From Corticibacter populi (lineage in GTDB: Bacteria; Pseudomonadota; Gammaproteobacteria; Burkholderiales; Burkholderiaceae_C), in contig NZ_SGWR01000002.1 of the NCBI RefSeq assembly GCF_004217315.1, forward strand, positions 240,414-304,413: 64,000 bases of DNA, written 5' to 3'. Position numbers and translations under genes: made by a program. Within the stretch, counting starts at the first letter, position 1, and every line of letters starts with the position of its first letter. Under the pieces are notes generated by a model, which did no database searches, was not told the DNA's origin, and worked only from the letters and a program-made list of their open reading frames with translations. Below are positions 36,906 to 45,742 of the stretch, one piece after another.

Positions 36906-37120
36906 CAAATATCATGAGCGCATTCAAAATCAATGCATTGCAAATCATCGGAAAATGCGAATCATCCTTGATTGAAGCCGATCATCGGCCCTTGCACCGC
37001 CTGCCATCGCTGCCTGCACCGTTGGCGCGCCTGTGCACGGACGCGCCACACCGCCATGCACCAATTGGCGGCATGCGACGAAAACAGGTCAAAACGGGTC
37101 AGCGCTGCATCGGAAATGCA

Positions 37121-37909
37121 TCAGAAATGCGTCAGCGAACGGGAGATCGACCGCGCGCACTCCATCACCAATGGCGCCAGCCGCGCCACCGCCTCCTCGG
37201 GACTCCAGCGGCTCACGGCGGGCGAGACATGCACCGCGCCAAGCACCTGTCCGCCCGCCCCCGTGATTGCCGCGGCCACGCCCATGTCGCCCTCGAACAG
37301 TTCCTCGGCGTTGAGGGCATAGCCATGGCGACGGGCCTGCTGGATCAGCTGGAAAATCTTGCGGCGGTCGGTCTGCGTCGCCGGGGTGCGCGGCTCGATC
37401 TGCGAGGCATCGAGCACACCCCAGACCGGCTCGTCTCCGAGGCGGCTCAGATACGCGCGCCCGCTGCTGGTGCAATACATCGGAATGCGCATGCCCACCG
37501 GCGTGTGCACAGGCACATATTGCGTGGTCAGGAACTGCGAGACGTAGACCATGTCCAGCCCGCACGGCTCGGTCAGGCTGGCGGTCTCTCCGCTGGCGCG
37601 GCTCAACTCGGCCAGGTAGGGCTGGGCCAGCTGGATCATCGGGTGTCCGACCAGGTAGTTGAAGCCCAGCGCGACCACCTTGGGCAGCAGGTGGAACTGG
37701 CGGGTCTTGTCGCTCTTGCCCACATAGCCGAGCACCTGCAGCGTGTGCACCGAGCGCTGCGCCGAGGCCTTGCTCATGCCGGCGCGCTCCGCAATCTGCC
37801 CCAGCGACAGGCTTTTGTGGCCACCATCGAAGGCCGCCAGCACGGCCAGCCCCTTCTCCAGGGACAGGTTGAACAAGGGATCGCTGGGCAAGGGCATGGA
37901 CGCAGGCAT
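37121..37909 (-). CDS. IclR family transcriptional regulator
   Basis: A 262-residue protein. The winged-helix domain is at about 15-75 (LSLEKGLAVLAAFDGG, LSLGQIAERAGMSKASAQRSVHTLQ). The ligand-binding GAF-like domain follows (TPVGMRIPMYCTSSGRAYLS is the IclR signature, and ELFEGDMGVAAAITGAGGQVLGAVHV). It is directly upstream of, and on the same strand as, the importer operon, so it is its likely regulator. The start at 37909 fits the family length. Confidence 0.92.
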   Translation of the reverse strand: MPASMPLPSDPLFNLSLEKGLAVLAAFDGGHKSLSLGQIAERAGMSKASAQRSVHTLQVLGYVGKSDKTRQFHLLPKVVALGFNYLVGHPMIQLAQPYLAELSRASGETASLTEPCGLDMVYVSQFLTTQYVPVHTPVGMRIPMYCTSSGRAYLSRLGDEPVWGVLDASQIEPRTPATQTDRRKIFQLIQQARRHGYALNAEELFEGDMGVAAAITGAGGQVLGAVHVSPAVSRWSPEEAVARLAPLVMECARSISRSLTHF

Positions 37910-38151
37910 CTTCACAAGGGGTGAACCACGGGTCCGGGGGCCGGCCCAACACAGGCACCCATCATAGAGGACATGGCAGCGGCCTGCCGGCCGCCGCACC
38001 ACCGCCAGCGCCTGTGCCAAAATCCGGGCAATGGCCGCCGCCCGGCGGGCCCGACCGGCACCACCCGGCACTCGACATCCGTCGTCCCCAAGGGCCACAA
38101 TCGGGCCGAGGCTGACGCATTCAGCCACTGAAACTGTCTCAGAAAGATCGC

Positions 38152-39117
38152 ATGGATTACAAGGACTACTACAAGATTCTCGGCGTGGCCAAGGATGCGA
38201 CGCCCGACGACATCAAGAAGGCCTACCGGCGCCTGGCTCGCAAGTACCACCCCGACATCAGCAAGGAACCCGACGCGGCCGCACGCATGGCCGAGGTCAA
38301 CGAGGCCAACACCGTGCTCTCCGACCCGGAAAAGCGCGCCGCCTACGACCAGCTCGGCGATGCCAGCCAGTTCCAGGGCGGTGCGGGCTTTCAGCCGCCG
38401 CCGGGCTGGGACGAAGGCTCGTTCCACTTCCGATCCGGCGGCACCGACGGCATGCCTGGCGGCGGCCAGGCGGGCGACTTCAGCAGCTTCTTCGAGGATT
38501 TGTTCGGCCGCGGTCAGCAGGCCCGCCGCCGCGGCCCGCCACCCGATGCGCGCGGCCAGGACCAGCACGCCAGCATCGAACTGACGGTGCCCGAGAGCTA
38601 CAGCGGCGCCACGCGCGTGCTGCAATTGCGCGGCGTGGAACTCAATGCCGAAGGCCATGCCGTCGAGACGAACCGCGAGCTGCACGTGACCATTCCCAAA
38701 GGCGTCTACGAAGGGCAGATGATCCGTCTGGCCGGCAAGGGCCAGCCCGGCACCGGCAAGGGCGCGGCGGGCGACCTGCTGCTGCAGGTGCATTTCGCGC
38801 CCGATGCGCGCTGGCATGCCGAAGGCAAGGACGTCTACCAGCAACTGCCACTGACAGCCTGGGAGGCCGCGCTGGGCGGGCCGGTGAAGCTCGATACGCT
38901 GGCCGGCGCGCTGGAGATCAACGTCCCCGCCGGCAGCCAGCCAGGGCGCAAGCTGCGCGTCAAGGGCAGGGGTCTGCCGGCGCGCGAGCCCGGCGACCTG
39001 TACCTGGTGGTGCAGTTGGCCGTGCCAGCGCCGGTGACCGAAGAGCAGCGCGCCGCCTATGCGGCGCTGGCCAAGACCTTCCCCAACTTCAACCCACGAC
39101 CAGGAGCGACAGCATGA
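38152..39117 (+). CDS. cbpA: DnaJ-class co-chaperone CbpA
   Basis: A 321-residue J-protein partner of DnaK. The J domain is 1-70 (MDYKDYYKILGVAKDATPDD, with HPD in KYHPDISKE), then a G/F-rich linker (about 75-135) and two C-terminal beta domains (IELTVPESYSGATRVLQL and VKLDTLAGALEINVPAGSQPGRKLRVKGRG). There is no cysteine zinc centre, which separates CbpA from DnaJ. It overlaps cbpM by four bases. The gene is divergent from the IclR regulator. Confidence 0.94.
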   Translation: MDYKDYYKILGVAKDATPDDIKKAYRRLARKYHPDISKEPDAAARMAEVNEANTVLSDPEKRAAYDQLGDASQFQGGAGFQPPPGWDEGSFHFRSGGTDGMPGGGQAGDFSSFFEDLFGRGQQARRRGPPPDARGQDQHASIELTVPESYSGATRVLQLRGVELNAEGHAVETNRELHVTIPKGVYEGQMIRLAGKGQPGTGKGAAGDLLLQVHFAPDARWHAEGKDVYQQLPLTAWEAALGGPVKLDTLAGALEINVPAGSQPGRKLRVKGRGLPAREPGDLYLVVQLAVPAPVTEEQRAAYAALAKTFPNFNPRPGATA

Positions 39118-39446
39118 CCCAGACGCTCAATGCCCTGCCCGAACTGCTGGATGCGCAGTCGCTGACCATCACCGAAGTCGCGCGCGCCTGCCAGACCGAT
39201 GAAGGCTGGATCATCCAGCGCGTCACCACCGGCGTGCTGCAACCCGACACCGACGCCACGCCGCCGAATGCGCAGGCCTGGCGCTTCAGTTCACGCGCGC
39301 TGCTGCGCGCGCGCCGCATCGCCGAGCTCGAGCGCACCTTCGACGCCGACCCGCAACTGGCCGCGCTGACCGCCGACCTGATGGAAGAGGTACGCGCGCT
39401 GCGCCGGCAACTGGCCTTCCATGGCCTGGACCTCAATGACCACTGA
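39114..39446 (+). CDS. cbpM: CbpA modulator CbpM
   Basis: A 110-residue MerR-like helical protein that inhibits the J domain of CbpA. LTITEVARACQTDEGWIIQRV is the HTH-like start and ARRIAELERTFDADPQLAALTADLMEEV continues as the CbpM helical region. The start ATG overlaps the cbpA stop (ATGA), and GGAG lies seven bases before it. Pairing with cbpA supports the call. Confidence 0.88.
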   Translation: MTQTLNALPELLDAQSLTITEVARACQTDEGWIIQRVTTGVLQPDTDATPPNAQAWRFSSRALLRARRIAELERTFDADPQLAALTADLMEEVRALRRQLAFHGLDLNDH

Positions 39447-39574
39447 ACGGCCACTGGCGCACTCCGCGCCGCCCTGGGGCCATCTGCCCTTTCCATCGCT
39501 GCTGCTGCCCTGTGCCGGCAGCGCGTGCCACGCAGCCCTCCAATCCGACCACTGACACGCCCAGGATCGCCCAC

Positions 39575-40141
39575 ATGCATGCCCCCTCCCCGCGCCGCCG
39601 CGCGCTGCCCGTCTCCATCACCCTGCCGGTCATCGCCGCAGCCACGCTCGCACTGAGCGGCTGCGCCAGCATGTCCAAGGAAGAATGCCTGAGCGCCGAC
39701 TGGCGCGAACAAGGCATGCGCGCCGCGCTCGACGGCAAGCCGCGCTCGCACATCGAGGACGACCGCAAGGCCTGCGCCGATGTCGGCGTGGTGCCCGACC
39801 AGGCCCAGTACTTCGCGGGCTTCGCCGCCGGCATCACGCAATTCTGCACCGCCCACAACGGCGAGCAATGGGGCCGCCAGGGCAAGTACTACGCCCACAG
39901 CTGCCCGCCCGAGCTCGAAGGCCCCTTCCTCGAGCGCTACCGGTTAGGCACCAAGGTGAACGAGGCCGAAACCTCGCTGGAGCAGCTGCGCAACGAGCAG
40001 CGCGATGTGCAGCGCAAGCTGGAGAAGGCCAAGGACGACGCCGAACGCAACCAGTTGCGCGACCAGCTCCGCGAGCTGGACCGCCGCCTGCGCGATGCGC
40101 GCGACGACCTCGACCGCGCCGAACGCAATCTGCGCGGCTGA
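39575..40141 (+). CDS. DUF2799 lipoprotein
   Basis: A 188-residue envelope protein. The lipobox LALSGC is near residue 29. The core (KEECLSADWREQGMRAALDG, CADVGVVPDQAQYFAGFAAGI, FCTAHNGEQWGRQGKYY) matches DUF2799. The last 65 residues are a long charged coiled coil with heptad-like pattern (TSLEQLRNEQRDVQRKLEKA and onward). Function unknown. It lies 128 bases after cbpM and is convergent with the SSS transporter. Confidence 0.85.
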   Translation: MHAPSPRRRALPVSITLPVIAAATLALSGCASMSKEECLSADWREQGMRAALDGKPRSHIEDDRKACADVGVVPDQAQYFAGFAAGITQFCTAHNGEQWGRQGKYYAHSCPPELEGPFLERYRLGTKVNEAETSLEQLRNEQRDVQRKLEKAKDDAERNQLRDQLRELDRRLRDARDDLDRAERNLRG

Positions 40142-40174
40142 GCAGATCCGGCCTGGCTCCGCGCGTCCGGGCAG

Positions 40175-40192
40175 CCGCGCCTTGCGGCGCGG
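40175..40192. terminator. Hairpin between convergent DUF2799 and SSS genes
   Basis: CCGCGCC-TTGC-GGCGCGG forms a perfect 7-bp stem ending at the base before the SSS stop codon. No T-run follows on the plus strand. It is plausibly a terminator for the DUF2799 transcript. Confidence 0.45.
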
Positions 40193-41647
40193 TCAGTCGG
40201 CCTGCGGCTGGTCAAGCCGGCGCACGCTGGCCGCCAGTGACTGCAGCTCGAACGGCGTGCGCCGTGGCCGCAGCAGGCGCAACAGGCCGACCACCAGGGC
40301 CGGCACCAGCGCGGCCAGCAGAAAGGCTTCGAGCAGGTGATCCATCGGCTGGCCCGGCCGCGGAAACACCAGCAGCCCTGCGGCCAGTCCGGCCAGCGTC
40401 GCCACGGTGGCATCGAAGCCATCGTGGCCTCGGCTGTAGAGTCCGAAGAACACCGGAAACGCCGCTGCCGCGCACAGCAGGTCCGCCAGCAGGAACAGGT
40501 ACAGCACGCTGTAGCCCTGCGCCGCCACCACCATCACCGGGACGGCCAGCAACAGGATCAGCCAGCGCGCCAGGCGCATCAGCGTGGCCGGACGGGCCCG
40601 CGGCAGCAGGCGGCCGACATCGACCGCGATGATGCAGGAGACGGCACTGATGGTGGTGTCGGCGCTGCTCATCACCAGCGCCAGCCCGAGTGGAATCAGG
40701 GCCACCGCCATCCATACCGGCAGGCTGGGCATGACCACGCTGAAGAGCGCCACCGAGCTGTCGCCGCCGGGCGCCAGGGCCACGTAGGCCAGTCCGAACA
40801 GCCCCATCACGAAGATGAACGGCACCACCAGCACGCCGCCGAGCAGGAAGCCCCGGCGCATGTCGCCGATGCTGCGCGCCGAGTAGATGCGCTGCCAGTT
40901 GCCTTGATGGAAGATGCCCGTCAGCAGAATGGCCACGAAGAAGGTCAGCCCGGCCTTGATGCCCACCGGATCGGTAAGGTCGAGCAACTGCGGCGCCTTC
41001 TGCTGCAACCCCTCGATCACCGGCCGCGCCCCGCCCGCGGCATGCCAGCCGATGGCCACCAGCGCGAGCAGCAGCGGCACGATGATGACGATCTGTACCT
41101 TGTCGGTGAAGATCGAGGCACGCAGGCCGCCATAAGCGGTGTAGAGCAGCGTGAAGCCCAGCACGATGGCCGCCGTCAGCCACAGCGGCACGGGCGCCAG
41201 CAGCGTTACCAGCATGGCGATCGCGGTGATCTCCGCGGCCATCGCGATGAACATGTAGAACAGCATGATGAGCAGCGCCAGCGCATACATCGGGCGGCCA
41301 TAGCGCGCCATCAGGAACTCGGTGAGCGAATGCCCGCGCGGCATCAGCTCACGCATGCGCTGGCCCAGCGGAATCATCGCCAGCCGGGGCGACATGGCGC
41401 CCAGCGCATAGCCGATCACCGCGGCCAGGCCGCCCCAGGTGGCGGCCTGCGGCGGCGAGAGCAGAATCCAGGCGCCCAGCGACGACGCCAGCAGCGTCAG
41501 CACCGTGGCCACCGAACCCTGGCTGTTGCGCGCGACGATGAAGTCCTCCAGGTCGCCGCGCACCCGCCGGGCATAGGCCATGCCGGCAAGGGCAAACCCT
41601 GCGGAGAAGAAAACGAGCCAGAAAAGCGCCGACGACGTGCTGAGCAT
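40193..41647 (-). CDS. Sodium:solute symporter family transporter under TPP riboswitch control
   Basis: A 484-residue SSS-family permease with about 13 helices. The region GGLRASIFTDKVQIVIIVPLL carries the family signature, and MSSADTTISAVSCIIAVDVGRLL is the helix-8 sodium-site type motif. A TPP riboswitch lies in its leader, so the substrate is probably thiamine or a precursor (hydroxymethylpyrimidine or thiazole). SSS-type candidates of this kind have been proposed from comparative genomics. The start at 41647 has GGGAGGT five to six bases upstream; an ATG 24 codons further up overlaps the riboswitch side and lacks that site. Confidence 0.88.
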   Translation of the reverse strand: MLSTSSALFWLVFFSAGFALAGMAYARRVRGDLEDFIVARNSQGSVATVLTLLASSLGAWILLSPPQAATWGGLAAVIGYALGAMSPRLAMIPLGQRMRELMPRGHSLTEFLMARYGRPMYALALLIMLFYMFIAMAAEITAIAMLVTLLAPVPLWLTAAIVLGFTLLYTAYGGLRASIFTDKVQIVIIVPLLLALVAIGWHAAGGARPVIEGLQQKAPQLLDLTDPVGIKAGLTFFVAILLTGIFHQGNWQRIYSARSIGDMRRGFLLGGVLVVPFIFVMGLFGLAYVALAPGGDSSVALFSVVMPSLPVWMAVALIPLGLALVMSSADTTISAVSCIIAVDVGRLLPRARPATLMRLARWLILLLAVPVMVVAAQGYSVLYLFLLADLLCAAAAFPVFFGLYSRGHDGFDATVATLAGLAAGLLVFPRPGQPMDHLLEAFLLAALVPALVVGLLRLLRPRRTPFELQSLAASVRRLDQPQAD

Positions 41648-41769
41648 CCATACCTCCCAATGAAAAGTCATGGGAAGGTGCGTGCCTGCGCTACCGCGCA
41701 ATGCCGGATCAGCCGGCACACAGGCGAGGCAACCGCCTGGCCCCGGCGTGCGGCAAACCGCCTTGCATC

Positions 41770-41882
41770 CTTCCCTTCGCCGGCATGACCCGGATCAGGT
41801 TCAAAGGGTTACGGCGTGCCGCACACGCTCAAAGGCAGTCATGTGGCAACCGAGTCTCAGCCCGTCAGGGCACCCCCAGGAA
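41770..41882 (-). ncRNA. TPP riboswitch (THI element)
   Basis: Read on the minus strand, the sequence gives CTGGGGGTGCCC, then GGGCTGAGA (complement of TCTCAG at 41855-41860), and further on ACCCTTTGAACCTGATCCGG and GTCATGCCGGCG-AGGGA. These are the conserved cores of the THI box: the pyrimidine-sensing CUGAGA and the pyrophosphate-binding ACCUGAUC. P1 arms are at the two ends. It lies about 120 bases before the SSS gene on the same strand and would repress it when TPP is abundant. Confidence 0.93.
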
Positions 41883-41955
41883 CGGCTGGATTATAGCGAT
41901 CGCAACCGCTGGAACCTGTTGACGCCCGCATCGCCCCAACCCGGCTCAGCCCGAC

Positions 41956-43530
41956 TCAACCCAGTGGCCGCTCCAGCAGCTCGCGCACGATCTGCCGGGT
42001 CGGTGCACTCTCGGCCAGCGAGACCGCAAAGCGCACATGCGTATCGGGTGCCTGCGACGGCGAGAACAGCCGCCCCGGCGCCAGCAACAGGTTGCGGGCG
42101 GCAGCACGGCGGGCGAGCTGCTCGCTGTCCTGCCGGCAATCGACCCACAGGAACATGCCGCCGACCGGCTGCGCTTCGATGCGCAGCCCCAGGTCGGCGA
42201 AGAAGCGCAGGCAACTGTGCCGCGCGGCATCCACCTGCTCGCGCACCCGCTGCAGGTGCCGCTGGTAGTGGCCGTCGGCCAGCACCTTCTGCACCACCCG
42301 CTCGGGCAGCTCCGGCGTCGTCAGGCCCGAGAGCAGCTTGAGGTCCGTCAGACTCCCGATCAAGGCAGGCGCCGCCGCCACGTAGGCCACGCGCAGGCTG
42401 GCCGCCAGCGTCTTGGAGAAGCCGCCGACGTGGATCACGCGCTCGAGTCCGTCGAGCGCGGCCAGCCGGATCGCGCCGCCCGGATGCAGCTCGCCATAGG
42501 TGTCGTCCTCGAACAGCAGAAAGTCGTGCCGCTCGGCCAGATTCAGGATGGCATGCGCCGAGCGTGCCGGCAGGCTATAGCCAGTCGGGTTGTGGATGGC
42601 ACTGTTGATGATGAAAAGGCGCGGCCGGTGCTTGCGCGCCAGTTCCTCGAGCACCTGCAGGTCCGGCCCCGCCGGCGTGCGCGGCACGCCCAGCACCCGC
42701 ACACCCGCGGCAGCCAGGCGCCCGAACACCAGGAACCAGGCCGGATCCTCGACCAGCACGGTGTCACCCGGGCGGGTGAAAGCGCGAAGTACCAGATCGA
42801 CCGCATGCGTGACACCACTGGTGAGCAGCAGATGGCGCTCGCCATCTGCTGCGATGCCGATGCTTTGCAGCTGCGCAGCGATGCTGGCACGCAGTGGTGC
42901 ATAACCCCTGGGCTGGCCATAGCCGAGCAGCGCGGCGTGCGCGCTGCGCCCGACGCTGCGCGTGGCCGCGGCCAGCAGTTCGGCATCGAGCCAATGGTGC
43001 GGCAGCAGCGCGGAACTGCCGGGAATGAAGCCGCCGCCCACGTCGCGCAGCGTGCTGCCCAGCAGCCAGGCCACATCGAGTTGGGGTTGCAGGAGCGGTG
43101 ACGTGGCAGGCACCAGTGCGGCACAGGGTGGATCCATGCCAACCTCTCCGCCAACACCAACAGGAGCCGCGGTGTGTCCGGCCTCCCGCGCCTCCTGCGG
43201 CAGTTGTTGCAGTTGTTGCCCCTGAGACGCAAGCAAGCGCGTATCGATGGCTCCCCGGTCGGCAGGCACCGCACGGCCGCTGATGAAATAGCCGGCGCCC
43301 TGACGTGCCTGCAACCAGCCTTGCGCGACCAGCCGCTCATAGGCTTCCACCACCGTGAAGCGGCTCACGCCCAGGTGCTCGGCCATGGCCCGGATGGAAG
43401 GCAGTCGGCTGCCGGGTCGCAGCGCCAGCATGCCCAGGCGCTGCATGAGCATCGCAGCGATCTGATCGGTCAGCGGCATGTCGACATCGCGCCGTGGCGG
43501 CTCGAAGGCATCGACCAGCAAGGTTCTCAT
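41956..43530 (-). CDS. MocR/PdxR-type regulator (GntR-aminotransferase fusion)
   Basis: A 524-residue PLP-dependent regulator. The GntR winged helix is at about 15-85 (LTDQIAAMLMQRLG, LPSIRAMAEHLGVSRFTVVEAYERL). After a linker comes a fold-type I aminotransferase domain with the PLP lysine in HVGGFSKTLAASLRVAYVA and the nucleotide-like HNPTGYSLP segment. Such proteins often control neighbouring divergent genes; here the neighbour is a LysE-type exporter. The start at 43530 is the first ATG with GntR-like sequence; the open frame to 43647 covers the divergent promoter. Confidence 0.92.
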   Translation of the reverse strand: MRTLLVDAFEPPRRDVDMPLTDQIAAMLMQRLGMLALRPGSRLPSIRAMAEHLGVSRFTVVEAYERLVAQGWLQARQGAGYFISGRAVPADRGAIDTRLLASQGQQLQQLPQEAREAGHTAAPVGVGGEVGMDPPCAALVPATSPLLQPQLDVAWLLGSTLRDVGGGFIPGSSALLPHHWLDAELLAAATRSVGRSAHAALLGYGQPRGYAPLRASIAAQLQSIGIAADGERHLLLTSGVTHAVDLVLRAFTRPGDTVLVEDPAWFLVFGRLAAAGVRVLGVPRTPAGPDLQVLEELARKHRPRLFIINSAIHNPTGYSLPARSAHAILNLAERHDFLLFEDDTYGELHPGGAIRLAALDGLERVIHVGGFSKTLAASLRVAYVAAAPALIGSLTDLKLLSGLTTPELPERVVQKVLADGHYQRHLQRVREQVDAARHSCLRFFADLGLRIEAQPVGGMFLWVDCRQDSEQLARRAAARNLLLAPGRLFSPSQAPDTHVRFAVSLAESAPTRQIVRELLERPLG

Positions 43531-43541
43531 GATTTCCAACC

Positions 43542-43585
43542 AGTACAGTGAAATAACTATTCGAAAAATTGTATCGGTACTGTAC
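43542..43585. promoter_or_regulatory. Putative MocR operator between mocR-like and lysE-like genes
   Basis: AGTACAGT (43542-43549) and ACTGTAC (43579-43585) are inverted half-sites about 37 bp apart centre to centre, and the right one is part of GTACTGTAC. The space between is AT-rich and probably contains the divergent promoters. MocR regulators are known to use separated repeats. The assignment is inference from position. Confidence 0.45.
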
Positions 43586-43656
43586 AGGCATTCATTCCTA
43601 TAGTGCGGGCATCCCGTGTTTCCACCTCTGCGGCCACGGCCGTGCACGAATTGCCC

Positions 43657-44286
43657 ATGCCAGACTTCGCCCTTTTCTCGCCCCTTTCCCAGCAGACGAC
43701 CAGCATCTGGCTGCCGATGGCTCTTTTCGCGTTTGCCTCATCGGTGACGCCCGGCCCCAACAACATCATGCTGGCGAGCTCCGGACTCAACCACGGCTTT
43801 CGCCGCAGCGTGCCGCACATGCTGGGCATCAGCGGCGGCTTCATGCTGATGCTGGTGGTGGTCGGTCTGGGGCTTGGCATGCTGTTCCAGGCCTGGCCCG
43901 CGCTGTATGACTGGCTGAAGATCGCCAGCGCGGCCTACCTGCTCTACCTGGCCTGGCGGATTGCCTCGGCCGGGCCGGTCACGGGTGAGGGCCAAACCAG
44001 CCGGCCACTGAGCTTCATGCAGGCAGCGCTGTTCCAGTGGGTCAACCCCAAGGCCTGGACGATGGCCCTGGGCGTGGTGGCGGTCTACATGCCGCAGACC
44101 GACTTCCTCGCGAACCTGCTCATCGGCGCGCTGCTGTGCGGCCTGGTCAACCTGCCCAGCATCTCCATCTGGACGCTGTTTGGCGTGGCGCTGCGCCGCT
44201 GTCTGCGCCAACCTGGCGCCGTGCGTGCCTTCAATATCGGCATGGCGCTGCTGCTGCTCGCATCGCTCTATCCGATGCTGCGGTAA
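43657..44286 (+). CDS. LysE/RhtB family exporter
   Basis: A 209-residue membrane protein with six helices. SSVTPGPNNIMLASSGLNHGFRRSVPHMLGI is the LysE signature, and FQWVNPKAWTMALGVVAVY is the second conserved block. The family exports amino acids and derivatives. It is divergent from the MocR-like regulator, the likely controller. The ATG at 43657 starts just before the first helix; an alternative upstream start at 43603 adds 18 residues. Confidence 0.88.
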   Translation: MPDFALFSPLSQQTTSIWLPMALFAFASSVTPGPNNIMLASSGLNHGFRRSVPHMLGISGGFMLMLVVVGLGLGMLFQAWPALYDWLKIASAAYLLYLAWRIASAGPVTGEGQTSRPLSFMQAALFQWVNPKAWTMALGVVAVYMPQTDFLANLLIGALLCGLVNLPSISIWTLFGVALRRCLRQPGAVRAFNIGMALLLLASLYPMLR

Positions 44287-44379
44287 CGGGCCGGGATGAC
44301 CGGGGACATGCGGTGGTCATGATTGCCATAGAATTCACCACCTTGCAATCCTGTCAAACCCGCACACCTCCACACCCCC

Positions 44380-44979
44380 ATGTCCGACCCGAACCCGTCA
44401 CGCCACTCTCCCCTGCGCCCGCTGCCGGCGCTGATCTTTGCCAGCCGCTGGCTGCAGTTGCCGCTCTACCTCGGACTGATCCTCGCGCAAGTCATCTACG
44501 TCTACCATTTCTGGGTCGAGCTGGTGCACCTGATCGAGGCGGCCTTCGGCAGCCAGGCAGCGCTTTCGGCGCTGGTCGAGAGCATCGGCTACAAACCCGA
44601 CTTTCCGCCCACCAAACTCAACGAAACCATCATCATGCTGGTGGTGCTGGCACTGATCGACGTGGTGATGATCTCCAACCTGCTGATCATGGTGATCGTC
44701 GGCGGCTACGAGACCTTCGTCAGCCGCATGCACCTCGAAGGCCACCCGGACCAGCCCGAATGGCTCAACCACGTGAATGCCTCGGTGCTCAAGGTCAAGC
44801 TGGGTTTGTCGATCATCGGCATCAGTTCGATCCACCTGCTCAAGACCTTCATCAACGCCGACAACTACGCCGACCGGGTGCTGATCGCCCAGACGGCGAT
44901 CCACATCACCTTCCTGCTCTCGGCCATGGCGATTGCCTTCACCGAGCGGCTGATGTCGCAAGGTCACGAGAAGCATTGA
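44380..44979 (+). CDS. yqhA: YqhA/UPF0114 family membrane protein
   Basis: A 199-residue protein with four hydrophobic helices. FASRWLQLPLYLGLILAQ, then NETIIMLVVLALIDVVMISNLLIMVIVGGYETFVSR and KVKLGLSIIGISSIHLLKTFI are the YqhA (UPF0114) hallmarks. The role is unknown; a distant link to ion-channel-like proteins has been suggested. It follows the LysE gene by 93 bases. Confidence 0.92.
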   Translation: MSDPNPSRHSPLRPLPALIFASRWLQLPLYLGLILAQVIYVYHFWVELVHLIEAAFGSQAALSALVESIGYKPDFPPTKLNETIIMLVVLALIDVVMISNLLIMVIVGGYETFVSRMHLEGHPDQPEWLNHVNASVLKVKLGLSIIGISSIHLLKTFINADNYADRVLIAQTAIHITFLLSAMAIAFTERLMSQGHEKH

Positions 44980-45010
44980 GCGCCCAGGCGGCCTGAACGG
45001 GCCCACGCGC

Positions 45011-45028
45011 CGGCCGCCGTGGCGGCCG
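45011..45028. terminator. Hairpin between convergent yqhA and DUF4124 genes
   Basis: CGGCCGCC-GT-GGCGGCCG is a perfect 8-bp inverted repeat 32 bases after the yqhA stop and ten before the DUF4124 stop. It lacks a T-run; bidirectional termination is plausible. Confidence 0.5.
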
Positions 45029-45038
45029 CAAGGCTTCC

Positions 45039-45686
45039 CTAGCGCCCCCAGAGGGCCTTGAGCGCCCCGAGTTCGGCGTCATAGAGCGCGTCGATGCGGG
45101 CGAGCTCCTGGCGCTGCGCCTCGATGAAACGCTGCTGCTCCTCGACATCGCGGCGGTTGTTGTCGAACTGGCGCTTGAGGGCGTTGGGCGCCTTGGCCAG
45201 GTCGTTGCCATAGAACTCCAGCTCCGCATCGAGCTTTTGCCGGGCCTCTTGCAGCTGTTCCAGGCGCAGCTCGGAGCCGCGGATCACCGCCTGCACCTGC
45301 TCCTTGGCGATGGTGCGGGCCGCATCGTGGGCCTGCTGGTTGGGGTAGCGCATCAGCAACACGCGCTCGCGCTGGCGCTGGTCGCGCAGGCGGCGCTGCT
45401 CTTCCTGCCGGGCCTGCTGCTGGCGCTCGATTTCACGGCGCTCGGCCTCGGTGTAGCTGGGCGGCAGCACGCCCTGCTGGTGGCCGGTAACGCCATCGAG
45501 AATGCGCTGTTCACGGTCGATGCAGCTGGCGATCGGCCGGTCGGAGGTCAGGGTGCGGCCGCTGTTGTCGACACAGGTGTAGATGCGCTTGGCACCCGCC
45601 TGCTGGGCCAGAGCCGAAGGCGCCGGCAGCGCGCCCATCAGCAAGCCCAGGGCGAGGGCTTGGGCGGACCAGTTGCTTGTCTTCAT
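45039..45686 (-). CDS. DUF4124 periplasmic protein with coiled coil
   Basis: A 215-residue exported protein. The signal peptide is 1-27 (SALAQ). The DUF4124 unit is at 33-70 (RIYTCVDNSGRTLTSDRPIASC), with the Cys pair Cys38 and about Cys55. From 78 onward is a long Arg/Gln/Glu-rich coiled coil (ERREIERQQQARQEEQRRLR and more). DUF4124 proteins are common in beta- and gammaproteobacteria, function unknown. It is upstream of no obvious partner; pyrE lies 56 bases further up on the same strand. Confidence 0.82.
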   Translation of the reverse strand: MKTSNWSAQALALGLLMGALPAPSALAQQAGAKRIYTCVDNSGRTLTSDRPIASCIDREQRILDGVTGHQQGVLPPSYTEAERREIERQQQARQEEQRRLRDQRQRERVLLMRYPNQQAHDAARTIAKEQVQAVIRGSELRLEQLQEARQKLDAELEFYGNDLAKAPNALKRQFDNNRRDVEEQQRFIEAQRQELARIDALYDAELGALKALWGR

Positions 45687-45742
45687 GCGCGGCGATCTCC
45701 TCACTCCAGACTCTCAGATGGTAGCGGCCAAGGCGGCGTTGT

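Noticed and set aside
38031-39113. Long plus-strand frame running into cbpM across cbpA
   Set aside because: Only the part from 39114 matches CbpM; the upstream part is an out-of-frame reading of cbpA.
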